Under the pieces are notes generated by a model. That model worked only from the letters and a program-made list of their open reading frames with translations. It did no database searches and was not told where the DNA came from. From Candidatus Pseudobutyricicoccus lothianensis (GTDB lineage Bacteria; Bacillota; Clostridia; Oscillospirales; Butyricicoccaceae), in contig CAJFRA010000001.1 of the NCBI GenBank assembly GCA_904419295.1, positions 1 through 64,000 on the forward strand: a stretch of DNA of 64,000 nt, written 5' to 3'. The stretch's first letter is position 1. Every line of letters starts with the position of its first letter. This document shows positions 24,615 to 33,638 of the stretch, piece by piece. A program made the translations under genes and the position numbers.

Positions 24615-26784
24615 AAACGACGACAGCGGCTGGGCGGTGGCACGGGTGGAGACCGACCACGGCGAAGTGGTCATCACCGGCCAGATGCCCTATCTGGGGG
24701 CAGGGGAGAGCATCGTGGCCTATGGGCACCATGTGACCCACCCGGAATACGGCCCCCAGTTCAATGTGGAGACTTATGAGCGGGTGCTGCCCTCTACAGC
24801 GGCCGGCATCTACGAGTACCTGGCCTCCCGCACGGTAAAAGGCATCGGGCCCAAAACTGCCATGGCTATCGTCGAGCGGTTTGGGGACCAGACTTTTGAA
24901 GTGCTGGCCTCGATGCCCGAACAGCTGGCCCAGGTGAAGGGGATCACCAGCAAAAAAGCCCGGGAGATCCAGCAGAGTTTTTTGCAGAACAACGCCATGC
25001 GGGCACTGCTGGATTTTTTTGTCCGCTGGGGCCTGCCCATGTGGTGCGCCGCCGGGGTATACAAAGTTTACGGCCAATATGCCGCTCAGATGATCCAGGA
25101 GGACCCCTATCTGCTGTGCGGCGACCGGTTCGGCCTGGATTTTTACCAGGTGGATGACGCCGCCGCCCGGATGGGGATCGACGCCCAGAGCCCGGTGCGC
25201 CTGCGGGCCGCTGTGCTTTACGAGCTCACATTTAACCTGCAGAGCGGCCACTGCTTCATCCCCCGGCACAAGCTGATCCAGGCTACGGCCCAGCTGTGCG
25301 ATGCAGAGCCTGCAGAAGTGGAAGGGCAGCTGGATGAGCTGATCGAAAAGCAGCAGGTGGTGGAAGAGGAGATCCAGGGCCAAGCCATGGATTATCTGGA
25401 AAACCTGTTCCGGGATGAAAACACCGTGGCACGGGAAGTGATCCGCCTGCTCTCCATGCACCTGGAGCCGCCCCGCTCGCTGGAAAAGCTGATCCGCCAG
25501 GCCCAGCGGGACCATGGCATCGACTATGCGGACAAGCAGAAACAAGCCATGGCGCTGTGCTTCCAAAGCGCCATCGCCCTGATCACCGGCGGCCCGGGCA
25601 CAGGCAAGACCACGGCGGTGCTGGGCATCCTCTCCATGCTGCGCAGCTACGGCCTGTCGGTGGCCCTGTGCGCCCCCACCGGCCGGGCGGCCAAAAAAAT
25701 GAGCGAGCTGTGCGGCGAAGAGGCCAAGACGCTCCACCGGATGCTGGAGGCCGCTTTTTCGCCAGAGGAAGGGCGCATCCAATTCAAACGGGGGCCGGAA
25801 AACCCCATTGCCGCCGACGTCATCATCGTAGACGAGGCTTCCATGCTGGATCTCTCCCTGGCGGCTTCGCTGCTGCGGGCCATGAAGCCCCACACCCGGC
25901 TGGTCCTCATCGGCGATGCCGACCAGTTGCCGCCGGTGTGGGCGGGCAGTGTGTTCGCCGACCTGTTGGCCTGCGATTTTATCCCCCAAGTGCGGCTCAC
26001 CGAGATCTTCCGCCAGGCCCAAAACAGCCAGATCGTGATGAATGCCCACCGGATCAACCAAGGGGAGATGCCGGTATTGGGGCAAAAAGAAGGGGATTTC
26101 TATTTTGCCGCCGCGGCCACACCGGAACAGACGGTGGAGACCGTGGCATCCCTGGTGGCCCGGCGTATCCCAAAGGCCTTTGGCATCGAGCCCCAAAACA
26201 TCCAGGTGGTGTGCCCCACCCGGCAGCAGATGTGCGGCACGGTGTCGCTGAACCAGATCTTGCAGGCCTCTTTGAACCCGCCGGGCCCGGGCAAGCCGGA
26301 GGTGCGCTGCGGCCCCTATCAATTCCGCCTGGGTGACCGGGTGATGCAGGTGAAAAACAACTACGACATCCTGTGGCAGAGCAGTTCCACGGCTGAGGTG
26401 GGGGCCGGCATATTCAACGGGGATACCGGCGTGATCACCCTGATCGACCGGGCGGAAAAAGTGCTGGTGGTCCGGTATGACGACGACAAAGACGCGGCTT
26501 ATTCCTTTGACGACCTGTTCCAGCTGGAGCCGGCCTATGCCATTACGGCCCACAAGGCCCAGGGCAGCGAATACGAAGCGGTGATCATCCCCGTGTTCCA
26601 AGCGCCTGCCCGCCTGCTGACCCGCAGCATTTTATATACGGCGGTGACGAGGGCCAAGCGGCTTTTGGTGCTGGTGGGCCAGGTGTCCATCGTGCAGCAG
26701 ATGGTGGAGACCAACCAGAAAAATCGCCGGTACAGCGCGTTGAAACACCGGCTGCGGGCATACTATCATGGCATGGATGCTTGA
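24547..26784 (+). CDS. recD2: RecD2-type ATP-dependent 5'-3' DNA helicase
   Basis: A 745-aa superfamily 1B helicase. The N-terminal OB-like domain (VEGTVETLIYKNDDSGWAVARV) is followed by helix-hairpin-helix motifs (VKGIGPKTAMAIVERFG and VKGITSKKAREI). The motor domains then show Walker A GGPGTGKTTA (about 349), CAPTGRAAKKM, motif II VDEASMLD, GDADQLPPV and the C-terminal YAITAHKAQGSEYEAVI and LYTAVTRAK. RecD2 acts without RecBC in repair of Firmicutes. The start is the TTG at 24547, 5-8 nt after GGGAGGTGG; the frame runs upstream to 24340 without a ribosome binding site. comFC follows with a 17-nt overlap. Confidence 0.94.
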   Translation: MESTARQPELETVEGTVETLIYKNDDSGWAVARVETDHGEVVITGQMPYLGAGESIVAYGHHVTHPEYGPQFNVETYERVLPSTAAGIYEYLASRTVKGIGPKTAMAIVERFGDQTFEVLASMPEQLAQVKGITSKKAREIQQSFLQNNAMRALLDFFVRWGLPMWCAAGVYKVYGQYAAQMIQEDPYLLCGDRFGLDFYQVDDAAARMGIDAQSPVRLRAAVLYELTFNLQSGHCFIPRHKLIQATAQLCDAEPAEVEGQLDELIEKQQVVEEEIQGQAMDYLENLFRDENTVAREVIRLLSMHLEPPRSLEKLIRQAQRDHGIDYADKQKQAMALCFQSAIALITGGPGTGKTTAVLGILSMLRSYGLSVALCAPTGRAAKKMSELCGEEAKTLHRMLEAAFSPEEGRIQFKRGPENPIAADVIIVDEASMLDLSLAASLLRAMKPHTRLVLIGDADQLPPVWAGSVFADLLACDFIPQVRLTEIFRQAQNSQIVMNAHRINQGEMPVLGQKEGDFYFAAAATPEQTVETVASLVARRIPKAFGIEPQNIQVVCPTRQQMCGTVSLNQILQASLNPPGPGKPEVRCGPYQFRLGDRVMQVKNNYDILWQSSSTAEVGAGIFNGDTGVITLIDRAEKVLVVRYDDDKDAAYSFDDLFQLEPAYAITAHKAQGSEYEAVIIPVFQAPARLLTRSILYTAVTRAKRLLVLVGQVSIVQQMVETNQKNRRYSALKHRLRAYYHGMDA

Positions 26785-27442
26785 TTGGCTGTTCCCGCCA
26801 CGGTGCCCCTTTTGCCGCCGTTTTTTGCCCAAGGGGGAAGGGCCGGTCTGCCGGGATTGCCTGGAACACTTGCCCCATTGCCGGGAAAGGGCGGAAAAAC
26901 ACAAGCCTACCTTTGTGGATGGCGTGGTCTGCGCCCTGGTCTACGAAGGGGCGGTGAGGCGGGCCATGCACCGGTATAAATTCGGCGGCCGGTTGGCATA
27001 TGGCAAGACCTTTGCCGGCCTGCTGGCGCGCCGGGTGGAAGAGAGCGGCGTGGCCAGCCGGGTCCAGGCGGTGTGCTGGGTGCCCTGCCACCGGGCCACC
27101 CGGCGGGAGAGAGGGTATGACCAGGCGGAAGAGCTGGCCCGGCAGACGGCGGCGCGCTTGGGGCTGCCCGCCGCCCCCTTGCTGAAAAAAGTGCGCCATA
27201 CCCCGCCCATGTACCAGTTGGACGCCGCCCAGCGCCGGGCCAATGTGCTGGGCGCCTTTGCCGCCGGCCCGGAGGAGCTGCATGGGCTATCCGTGTTGTT
27301 GGTGGACGATATTTTCACCACCGGCGCCACATTTTCCGAATGCGCCCGGGTGCTGCGAGAACAGGGGGCCAGCCATGTGTATGGGGCCGCTTTGGCCCAG
27401 ACGCCCCGCAGGCCGGAGCGGAACAAACAGCGGACCTCTTGA
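26768..27442 (+). CDS. comFC: ComF family protein (ComFC), phosphoribosyltransferase-like
   Basis: A 224-aa protein with an N-terminal zinc finger (CPFCRRF and CRDCLEHL, about residues 13-37) and a phosphoribosyltransferase domain with the PRPP loop VLLVDDIFTTGATF (about 178-191). ERGYDQAEELAR is also typical. ComFC proteins support DNA uptake in competent bacteria and may have a wider role in DNA processing. The gene overlaps the recD2 end. The ATG at 26768 or at 26777 are both possible. Confidence 0.92.
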   Translation: MAWMLDWLFPPRCPFCRRFLPKGEGPVCRDCLEHLPHCRERAEKHKPTFVDGVVCALVYEGAVRRAMHRYKFGGRLAYGKTFAGLLARRVEESGVASRVQAVCWVPCHRATRRERGYDQAEELARQTAARLGLPAAPLLKKVRHTPPMYQLDAAQRRANVLGAFAAGPEELHGLSVLLVDDIFTTGATFSECARVLREQGASHVYGAALAQTPRRPERNKQRTS

Positions 27443-27479
27443 ATGCCCAAAGAAGACCAAGGAAAGAAAAAAGAAAATG

Positions 27480-27508
27480 TTGAAAACCGCCGGTTGATTG
27501 GGTATAAT
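27480..27508 (+). promoter_or_regulatory. mreB promoter
   Basis: -35 TTGAAA, 17-nt spacer and consensus -10 TATAAT. The implied leader before the ATG at 27665 is about 150 nt. Confidence 0.85.
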
Positions 27509-27664
27509 AGAGTGAGCGACCTGAAGAATGGCGCAAAACTGCACTTCGATGGAACGATCGAAGGATTTTGGGGCAGAAAAAGAAGGAAACGGCGCATTTT
27601 CCCCAACCGGCAGCGCGGGACAAGCGCCGCTGTGCACGGCCGCCGGAGAAATGGAGCATGAGAC

Positions 27665-28687
27665 ATGTCAGCAGGAGATATTGGAATCGATCTCGGTACG
27701 GCTTCCGTACTCGTATATGTGAAGGGCAAGGGCATTGTGCTCTGTGAGCCCTCTGTGGTAGCGGTGGACAAATCCACCGGCAAGATCCTGGCCATCGGCG
27801 AGGATGCACAAAAGATGCTGGGCAGAACACCGGGCAATATCATTGCGATCCGCCCGCTGCGGGACGGTGTGATCTCCGACTATGAAATGACGGAAAAGAT
27901 GATCAAGGAGTTCATCCACAAAGTGTTGGGCTTCCGTTTGTTCAAGCCCAATGTGGTGATCTGCGTGCCCAGCATCATCACCGAAGTGGAAGAACGTGCA
28001 GTCATCGATGCTGGCACCCAGGCCGGCGCCAAAAAAGTATATTTGATCGAAGAGCCGGTGGCAGCTGCCATTGGCGCAGGCATCGATATTTCCAAACCGG
28101 ATGGCAACATGGTGGTCGACATCGGCGGCGGCACCACCGATGTGGCGGTGATCTCGCTGGGCGGCATCGTGGAGAGCACATCCATCAAAGTGGCGGGCGA
28201 CAAGTTCGATGACGCCATTGTGAAGTATGTGCGGCGCAAGCACAATGTGCTCATCGGCGAGCGCACGGCGGAAGAGCTGAAAATGACCATCGGCTGTGTC
28301 TATCCCCGGGAGGAAGAAGTGAGCATGGAGGTCAAAGGCCGCTGCCTGATGACCGGCCTGCCCCGGGTGTTTACCGTCACTTCCACCGAACTGATGGAGG
28401 CCTTTGAAGAGGTGTCCACCAAGATCGTAGAAGCCGTACATTATGTGTTGGAACGCACAGCGCCGGAGCTGGTGGGCGACATCGCCACCAACGGCATTGT
28501 GATGACCGGCGGCGGCAGCCTGATCTATGGCTTTGACAAGCTGATCGAATCCAAGACGGGCATTGCCACCCATGTGGCAGATGAAGCCATCTCCTGTGTG
28601 GCCTACGGCACCGGCAAAACGCTGGATAACCTTTCTATCATGCAGGATGGCACCATGAACCTCTCCTGGCGCCGCCAGATGATGTAA
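27665..28687 (+). CDS. mreB: Rod-shape determining actin homologue MreB/Mbl
   Basis: A 340-aa bacterial actin that guides lateral wall synthesis. The ASKHA signatures are present: phosphate 1 GIDLGTASVLVYV, connect 1 IEEPVAAAIGAG, phosphate 2 VVDIGGGTTDVAV and adenosine IVMTGGGSLIYG. The gene stands alone with its own promoter and terminator and is not followed by mreC/mreD, which suggests an Mbl-type paralogue rather than the mreBCD copy. It lies about 1.6 kb before an FHA-SEDS/PBP pair that is likely to work in the same wall-synthesis process. Confidence 0.95.
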   Translation: MSAGDIGIDLGTASVLVYVKGKGIVLCEPSVVAVDKSTGKILAIGEDAQKMLGRTPGNIIAIRPLRDGVISDYEMTEKMIKEFIHKVLGFRLFKPNVVICVPSIITEVEERAVIDAGTQAGAKKVYLIEEPVAAAIGAGIDISKPDGNMVVDIGGGTTDVAVISLGGIVESTSIKVAGDKFDDAIVKYVRRKHNVLIGERTAEELKMTIGCVYPREEEVSMEVKGRCLMTGLPRVFTVTSTELMEAFEEVSTKIVEAVHYVLERTAPELVGDIATNGIVMTGGGSLIYGFDKLIESKTGIATHVADEAISCVAYGTGKTLDNLSIMQDGTMNLSWRRQMM

Positions 28688-28697
28688 CACGAAGACC

Positions 28698-28727
28698 AAA
28701 AAAGCACCGCGAAAGCGGTGCTTTTTT
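28698..28727. terminator. Bidirectional intrinsic terminator after mreB
   Basis: Stem AAAAAAGCACCGC and its complement around a GAAA loop. It serves mreB and the convergent gene ending at 28761. Confidence 0.9.
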
Positions 28728-28760
28728 CGTGGGCTGAAGCTGTGGGAAGGCCCGTGTTCA

Positions 28761-29438
28761 TCACTGGACCAGGGCCAGGACCTCAGGGGGGATGACGGCA
28801 GACAAATCGCCGAACAGCAGCCAATCGCTGGATTCGTCAGCAGGGCTGAACTGGTTCTCCAAGATCGCAGTCGTCACGGTGAACCGGCCGTCGCTTTGGC
28901 GCAGCGACAGCGTATACCAGCCGTGGTCTTTCGTCAGACGGATGGAAAGGCGTTCAAAAGGCAGATCTTTGGTTTGGCCCGGCCACCAGTAGCTGCGCAG
29001 CGGGACAGACAGGGCCTGGCGCAATGCCTCTTCGGAACAGGTCCCGCCCTCGATGCGGGTAGGTTCTTCTGGCTGCAGCGCAGGCTGGCCTTCGCCTGGC
29101 TGCCAGAGGTAGTGGATCGCCTCCGGGTCATCGCGCAGGGTGAAGGACAGGGACTCGACGGTGTAACCGGCGGGTAGGAAGTCCGCCAGGTTGGCAGAAC
29201 GGAAGGTCAGGCAGAAAAAGACTGCATATCCCGCCAACAGCACCAGGGGCACCATGAAGAACAGAACACGGCGGTGCTGGCGCAGCTGGCAGACCAGGGC
29301 AGCCAGGGCACAGATAGACCCGAGCAAAAGAAAGATTTCTTTCCGTAAAAACCAGTGTTGCTCTTGGGCCCGGAGCAGCAAAAGGAAGAAGACCAGGGCG
29401 GAAGACAACAGCGTGCCAGTGGAAAAGAATCGTTTCAT
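28761..29438 (-). CDS. Membrane protein with extracytoplasmic C-terminal domain
   Basis: A 225-aa protein with three hydrophobic helices (about residues 6-23, 35-51, 58-78) and a C-terminal soluble domain of about 140 residues (YTVESLSFTLRDDPEAIHYLW onward). I do not recognise the family. CAGGAGGTG lies before the ATG at 29438. It points away from the small membrane genes at 29515-29936 by position but has the same strand, so they may share a transcript from the promoter near 29975. Confidence 0.72.
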   Translation of the reverse strand: MKRFFSTGTLLSSALVFFLLLLRAQEQHWFLRKEIFLLLGSICALAALVCQLRQHRRVLFFMVPLVLLAGYAVFFCLTFRSANLADFLPAGYTVESLSFTLRDDPEAIHYLWQPGEGQPALQPEEPTRIEGGTCSEEALRQALSVPLRSYWWPGQTKDLPFERLSIRLTKDHGWYTLSLRQSDGRFTVTTAILENQFSPADESSDWLLFGDLSAVIPPEVLALVQ

Positions 29439-29514
29439 AAAGAAACACCTCCTGAAACGGGAATCGATTTCTTACAGCAGAGTGCCTGCTGGCTGGGAGG
29501 CCCGGCGTACCACA

Positions 29515-29823
29515 TTACAGTACGCCAGCAAGCAAGTAGGCGCCTCGCAGGATGGAACCGATGACGACACAAATCGCTAGAGGAGTCAAAAGTTTTGACC
29601 ATTTAGGGGTTTCTGGGCTACGGGCTTCACGAATCAAATAGAATACTAGCAGAATGCTGGACACAAGAATCAAGAAGAATCCCAGAAAAATAACCCAAGA
29701 GCTCGTTCCAACTTCGCAGAAGAACTCACCGAAGATACATAGAATGAGCCAAAAATCAAAACTTTGAAAAATAGATCCATAATCCTGAGTAAATTTTTTC
29801 AAACGCTCTTTTAGATGTTTCAT
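29515..29823 (-). CDS. Small three-TM membrane protein
   Basis: A 102-aa protein starting at the ATG at 29823 with GGAGGTG upstream. Hydrophobic helices lie at about residues 24-40, 43-62 and 78-97, with a basic N-terminus (MKHLKERLKKF). No family is recognised. Its start codon overlaps the stop of a 38-codon reading frame (ATGA), implying translational coupling. Base composition is more AT-rich than the neighbouring core genes. Confidence 0.65.
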   Translation of the reverse strand: MKHLKERLKKFTQDYGSIFQSFDFWLILCIFGEFFCEVGTSSWVIFLGFFLILVSSILLVFYLIREARSPETPKWSKLLTPLAICVVIGSILRGAYLLAGVL

Positions 29824-29936
29824 GAGGCACCTCCACTGCATCGAGAGATTGTTTTCGCTGGAGGAAGAGGCAAAAAATAATGGTCAGCCACATGATTGCC
29901 GACCCAATCGTAGAGCAATTTCTGGAGTTTTTTCAT
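29820..29936 (-). CDS. 38-aa small ORF coupled to the three-TM gene
   Basis: A short frame beginning MKKLQKLLYDWVGNH and ending CSGGAS. It has AAAGGAG about 8 nt before its ATG at 29936, and its TGA overlaps the ATG of the next gene. The basic, amphipathic start could be a leader peptide, a small regulatory peptide or a secreted signal; nothing in the sequence decides this. The good ribosome binding site and the overlap are the evidence that it is translated. Confidence 0.55.
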   Translation of the reverse strand: MKKLQKLLYDWVGNHVADHYFLPLPPAKTISRCSGGAS

Positions 29937-29972
29937 GTGGACCGCTCCTTTCGCTTATATTATTCTAAATTC

Positions 29973-29981
29973 ATTATATCA
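29973..29981 (-). promoter_or_regulatory. Extended -10 promoter for the small-ORF operon
   Basis: On the minus strand TGATATAAT, an extended consensus -10, about 37 nt upstream of the ATG at 29936. Confidence 0.65.
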
Positions 29982-30175
29982 TAAACAAAATACTACAATA
30001 GAGGCAAAATAGACAAGGATAGCAAAGAAAAATGTACATATTGTATGTTTTGAAGGAAACTATGATGAGAATATTGGTGATATTAGCGGGAACAACAGCG
30101 CATCCATTTTTGTCAAAAACAGCAGATTCCCCAAGGTTTTGAAGCGGCCGTGTGGGATTTCGGCCATTTTTCGCA

Positions 30176-30204
30176 TGGACGTTTGGCCGGCTTAGTGCTA
30201 AAAT
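30176..30204 (+). promoter_or_regulatory. Promoter for the FHA-SEDS/PBP operon
   Basis: -35 TGGACG, 17-nt spacer, -10 TAAAAT with a TGC extension, 72 nt before the ATG at 30276. Confidence 0.6.
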
Positions 30205-30275
30205 AGTACAAATATGGCCCGCGGGAAGACAGGCTGCGGGCAAACGAGGGACGAACCTGTCGTGGAGAGCTTGAT

Positions 30276-32033
30276 ATGGAGCAAATCAATGGGATCTTAG
30301 AGCCGCTCTTTGCGTTTTTTGAGCGATACCCAGAGGCCAGCGGCTGGTATACCAACATCATCCGCTGGGTGATGCCTTTGTTGGCGCTGGGCATCCTCAT
30401 CGATGTGCTGCGCTCTTTGTGGAAAGTGAAGAACCCGGCAGAGACCTGGGCCTATATCTGCCCGCCGGATGGGGAACAGATACCTGTGACCCACTGGGAA
30501 AACACCTTGGGCCGCGCCCCTTCTTCGGACATCGTGCTGGATTACCCCAGCATCTCCCGTTCCCACGCCACCTTGATACGGGATGACGAAGGCAACTGGG
30601 AGGTGACCGACCTGGGCAGCAAAGTGGGCACGGAGATCAACGGGGCGGCTGTGGAAGAAAAAGCGCCGCTGTACCCGGGGGATGTGCTGTCTCTGGGCGG
30701 GGTGGAGTTGGCATTTTTGCCTGTGCCGCCCGAGCAGAAAAAGCGGGAGCTGGCGCGCCGCCGTGCCCAGAGCCAGCCGGTGTCGCCCTGGGCTTCTCTG
30801 GTGATCCTCACCCTGTTTCAGCTGCTGACAGTGGTGCAGTTCGTGGCCAGCCAAGGGCGGGAGATCAACAGCCAGATCCCCCTGTCCTTTTTTGGCATGT
30901 GTGTGGTGATGTGGAGCTATGTCCTGTTTTTGCGGGCCGCCCGGCGGGTGGGCTTTGAAATAGAGATCATCGCCTTTTTCTTGTGCACCTTATCCCTGGC
31001 CATCACCTCCTCTTCGGCCCCCAGCACAGTGCTCAAACAGTTTTTTGCCATCGTGCTGGGGCTGGTGCTCTTTTTGCTGCTGGGGTGGTACCTGCGGGAT
31101 CTGCGCCGAGCCGTCAAGCTGCGGTATCTGATGGGCATTGCAGCTGTGGCGCTGTTTGCCGTCAACCTGGCCATTGCCGGGGTGAGCCATGGCGCCCGGA
31201 ACTGGATCTCGGTGTTTGGGTTCAGCTTCCAGCCTTCAGAGCTGATCAAGGTGGCCTTTGTCTATGTGGGCGCCGCCACCCTGGACCGGCTGCTGACCCG
31301 GCGGAACCTCTATGGCTTCATCCTGTTTTCCGGCTTTTGCCTGGTCTGCCTGGCCGCCATGCGGGATTTTGGCACGGCTGCCATCTTTTTTGTGGCCTTT
31401 CTGGTCATTGCCTATCTGCGGTCCGGTGATTTTGCGACCCTGTCGCTGATCTGCGGCGGCGTGGCTTTTGCAGGCATGATGGTGGTGCGCTTCAAGCCCT
31501 ACATCGCCAATCGCTTTGCCGTGTGGGGCCATGTGTGGGAGGACGCCAGCGGCGCCGGTTACCAGCAGACCCGCACCATGAGCGCCGCAGCCAGCGGCGG
31601 CTTGATCGGCGTGGGGGCCGGCGATGGCTGGCTGCACAATGTGGCAGCTGCCGACACCGACCTGGTCTTTGGCATGCTGTGCGAAGAGTGGGGGCTGATC
31701 ATCGCCCTGCTGGCCGTTTGTGCCCTGGTGACTTTGGCGGTGTTCGCCGTGCGGTGCACCAAGGCCGGCCGTTCCAGCTTTTATACCATTGCCGCCTGTG
31801 CGGCCATGTCGCTGCTGGTGTTCCAGAGCGTGCTCAACATTTTCGGCGCAGTGGATCTGCTGCCTCTCACCGGTGTAACGCTGCCCTTTGTTTCCCACGG
31901 CGGCAGCAGCATGCTCAGCGCCTGGGGGCTGCTGGCCTTTTTGAAAGCGGCGGATACGCGGCAGAATGCCAGCTTTGCCATCCGGCTGCAGAGCAAGCGG
32001 GAATTAGGAGGGGAAAGCGATGAAGAAGATTGA
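30276..32033 (+). CDS. FHA domain-SEDS (FtsW/RodA/SpoVE) fusion protein
   Basis: A 585-aa polytopic protein. An N-terminal anchor helix (about residues 28-47) precedes a cytoplasmic FHA domain (about 70-150) with the phosphothreonine-binding pattern LGRAPSSDIVLDYPSISRSHATL and SKVGTEINGA. A SEDS glycosyltransferase domain follows (about 173-570) with at least ten TM helices and the signatures WISVFGFSFQPSELIKVAFV, RDFGTAAIF and the terminal LPFVSHGGSSMLSAWGLLA. SEDS proteins polymerise glycan strands with a partner class B PBP, which is encoded next (14-nt overlap). The FHA fusion implies control by a Ser/Thr kinase such as PrkC, not present in this window. Confidence 0.93.
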   Translation: MEQINGILEPLFAFFERYPEASGWYTNIIRWVMPLLALGILIDVLRSLWKVKNPAETWAYICPPDGEQIPVTHWENTLGRAPSSDIVLDYPSISRSHATLIRDDEGNWEVTDLGSKVGTEINGAAVEEKAPLYPGDVLSLGGVELAFLPVPPEQKKRELARRRAQSQPVSPWASLVILTLFQLLTVVQFVASQGREINSQIPLSFFGMCVVMWSYVLFLRAARRVGFEIEIIAFFLCTLSLAITSSSAPSTVLKQFFAIVLGLVLFLLLGWYLRDLRRAVKLRYLMGIAAVALFAVNLAIAGVSHGARNWISVFGFSFQPSELIKVAFVYVGAATLDRLLTRRNLYGFILFSGFCLVCLAAMRDFGTAAIFFVAFLVIAYLRSGDFATLSLICGGVAFAGMMVVRFKPYIANRFAVWGHVWEDASGAGYQQTRTMSAAASGGLIGVGAGDGWLHNVAAADTDLVFGMLCEEWGLIIALLAVCALVTLAVFAVRCTKAGRSSFYTIAACAAMSLLVFQSVLNIFGAVDLLPLTGVTLPFVSHGGSSMLSAWGLLAFLKAADTRQNASFAIRLQSKRELGGESDEED

Positions 32034-33384
32034 GAAACGGGCTGTCTTTTGCCTGCTGCTGGCGGGAATGCTCATGCTGGGCCTGGTGGTCTTCAGCGTC
32101 AAATTCTTCGTCAACGGCGGCCAATGGGCCTCTTTTCCGGCCAACCGGCATCTCTATACCAACGGTGTGATGACAGCGGGCCGTATTTTGGACAGGAACG
32201 GCCAGGTGCTGGTGGAGACCCAAGATGGCCAGCGGGTGTACAACGAGAGCAACGGCATCCGCAAAGGCACCCTCCACGCGGTGGGCGACAGCGCCGGCCG
32301 CATCGGTACCGGGGCTCAGAGCCGTTTTGCCAGCAAGCTTTCCGGGTATAACCCCATCACCGGTGCCAGCTCCGGCAGCGGGCGCGATCTGACTTTGACG
32401 CTGGATGCCGATGTATGCTCCGCCGCCTATTACGCGCTGGATGGCCGGAAGGGCACAGTGGGTGTTTACAATTACAAAACGGGGGAGATCATCTGCATGG
32501 TGTCCACCCCTACTTATGACCCGCAGGACCCGCCGGAGATCGCAGATGATGACCCGCAGTATGAGGGCGTTTACGTCAACCGCCTGCTCAGCGCCACTTT
32601 CGTGCCCGGCTCCATTTTTAAGACCGTTACCACAGCGGCGGCCATTGATCACATAGGAGACCTGCAGCAGAGGACGTTCCACTGTGACGGAGAAATGGAG
32701 ATCGGCGGCGCCAAGATCACTTGTACCCAGGCCCATGGAGACCTGACCATTGGCCAGGCGTTCACGGTATCCTGCAACTGTGTCTATGGGCAGCTGGCTG
32801 CTGAGCTGGGGGCTGACGTGATGGAAGAATACGTGGAAAAGCTGGGGCTGACAGACAGCTACTCGGTCAACGGCATCCAGACAGGCAAAGGCAGCTTCCG
32901 CTTTGACGACGAAGACAAGGGCAGCTTGGCCTGGGCGGGCATCGGCCAGAGCGAAGACCTGGTGAACCCCTGTTCGATGATGGTGTTCATGGGGGCGGTG
33001 GCCAACGGCGGCAAAGCGGCCATGCCGCAGGAAATTTTGAAACTGGAGACCGAGGGCGGTTTTAATACCCATTTCTACCGCACCCGCTCCACCGGGCGGA
33101 TGCTTTCGGAAGAGACGGCGGATACCCTGGCCGACATGATGCGGGACAACGTGCTGAACAACTACGGCGAAGGGGACCTGGGCGGCCTGGAGCTATGCGC
33201 CAAATCGGGCACAGCCGAAGTGGGCGGAGACCAGACGCCCAACGCCTGGTTTACCGGCTTTTTGCGCAGCGAAGAGCATCCGCTGGCATTCATCGTGCTG
33301 GTGGAAAACGGCGGCAGCGGCAGCCGTGTGGCAGGCAGCATTGCCAAGCAGGTGCTGGCGAAGGCCGTGGAAAACGGCAATTGA
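32020..33384 (+). CDS. Class B penicillin-binding protein (SEDS partner)
   Basis: A 454-aa transpeptidase with an N-terminal TM anchor (about residues 8-30). It has a short pedestal region (GRILDRNGQVLVET is the conserved start) and a transpeptidase domain with S198-I-F-K201, S251-C-N253 and K395-S-G397. It resembles PbpA/FtsI-like proteins encoded beside SEDS genes. Its start overlaps the end of the FHA-SEDS gene, with AGGAGG inside that gene, so the two are made together as a glycosyltransferase/transpeptidase pair. The pedestal is short compared with PBP2/PBP3. Confidence 0.93.
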   Translation: MKKIEKRAVFCLLLAGMLMLGLVVFSVKFFVNGGQWASFPANRHLYTNGVMTAGRILDRNGQVLVETQDGQRVYNESNGIRKGTLHAVGDSAGRIGTGAQSRFASKLSGYNPITGASSGSGRDLTLTLDADVCSAAYYALDGRKGTVGVYNYKTGEIICMVSTPTYDPQDPPEIADDDPQYEGVYVNRLLSATFVPGSIFKTVTTAAAIDHIGDLQQRTFHCDGEMEIGGAKITCTQAHGDLTIGQAFTVSCNCVYGQLAAELGADVMEEYVEKLGLTDSYSVNGIQTGKGSFRFDDEDKGSLAWAGIGQSEDLVNPCSMMVFMGAVANGGKAAMPQEILKLETEGGFNTHFYRTRSTGRMLSEETADTLADMMRDNVLNNYGEGDLGGLELCAKSGTAEVGGDQTPNAWFTGFLRSEEHPLAFIVLVENGGSGSRVAGSIAKQVLAKAVENGN

Positions 33385-33436
33385 CAAGACGTTGGATAAA
33401 AGAAGAACAGAAGAGACGAAAAACGGAATAAAACAG

Positions 33437-33466
33437 GCGGGCGGCAAAAATTTGCCGCCCGCTTTT
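33437..33466 (+). terminator. Intrinsic terminator after the FHA-SEDS/PBP pair
   Basis: Stem GCGGGCGGCAAA and its complement, followed by TTTT. Confidence 0.8.
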
Positions 33467-33638
33467 GCATAGAGACCTCCTGGAAAACCAAAAACAGCAA
33501 ATTTTGTGAAAGAAAACCGGTAGAATTGGGTATACTGCATAGCAAAGGCGATGGCAACGGCCAAACGCCAACAAGGTCAGATCGCTTGCAGCCGCTGTTG
33601 GAGCGGACGGGAAGTGTAAGCACAAGGAGGTTTATTGG

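Larger units (their letters stand above)
29937..30275. other. AT-rich divergent intergenic region
   Basis: About 340 nt between divergent genes. It contains a leftward promoter (29973-29981) and a rightward promoter (30176-30204). I see no gene or repeat in it. Confidence 0.6.
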
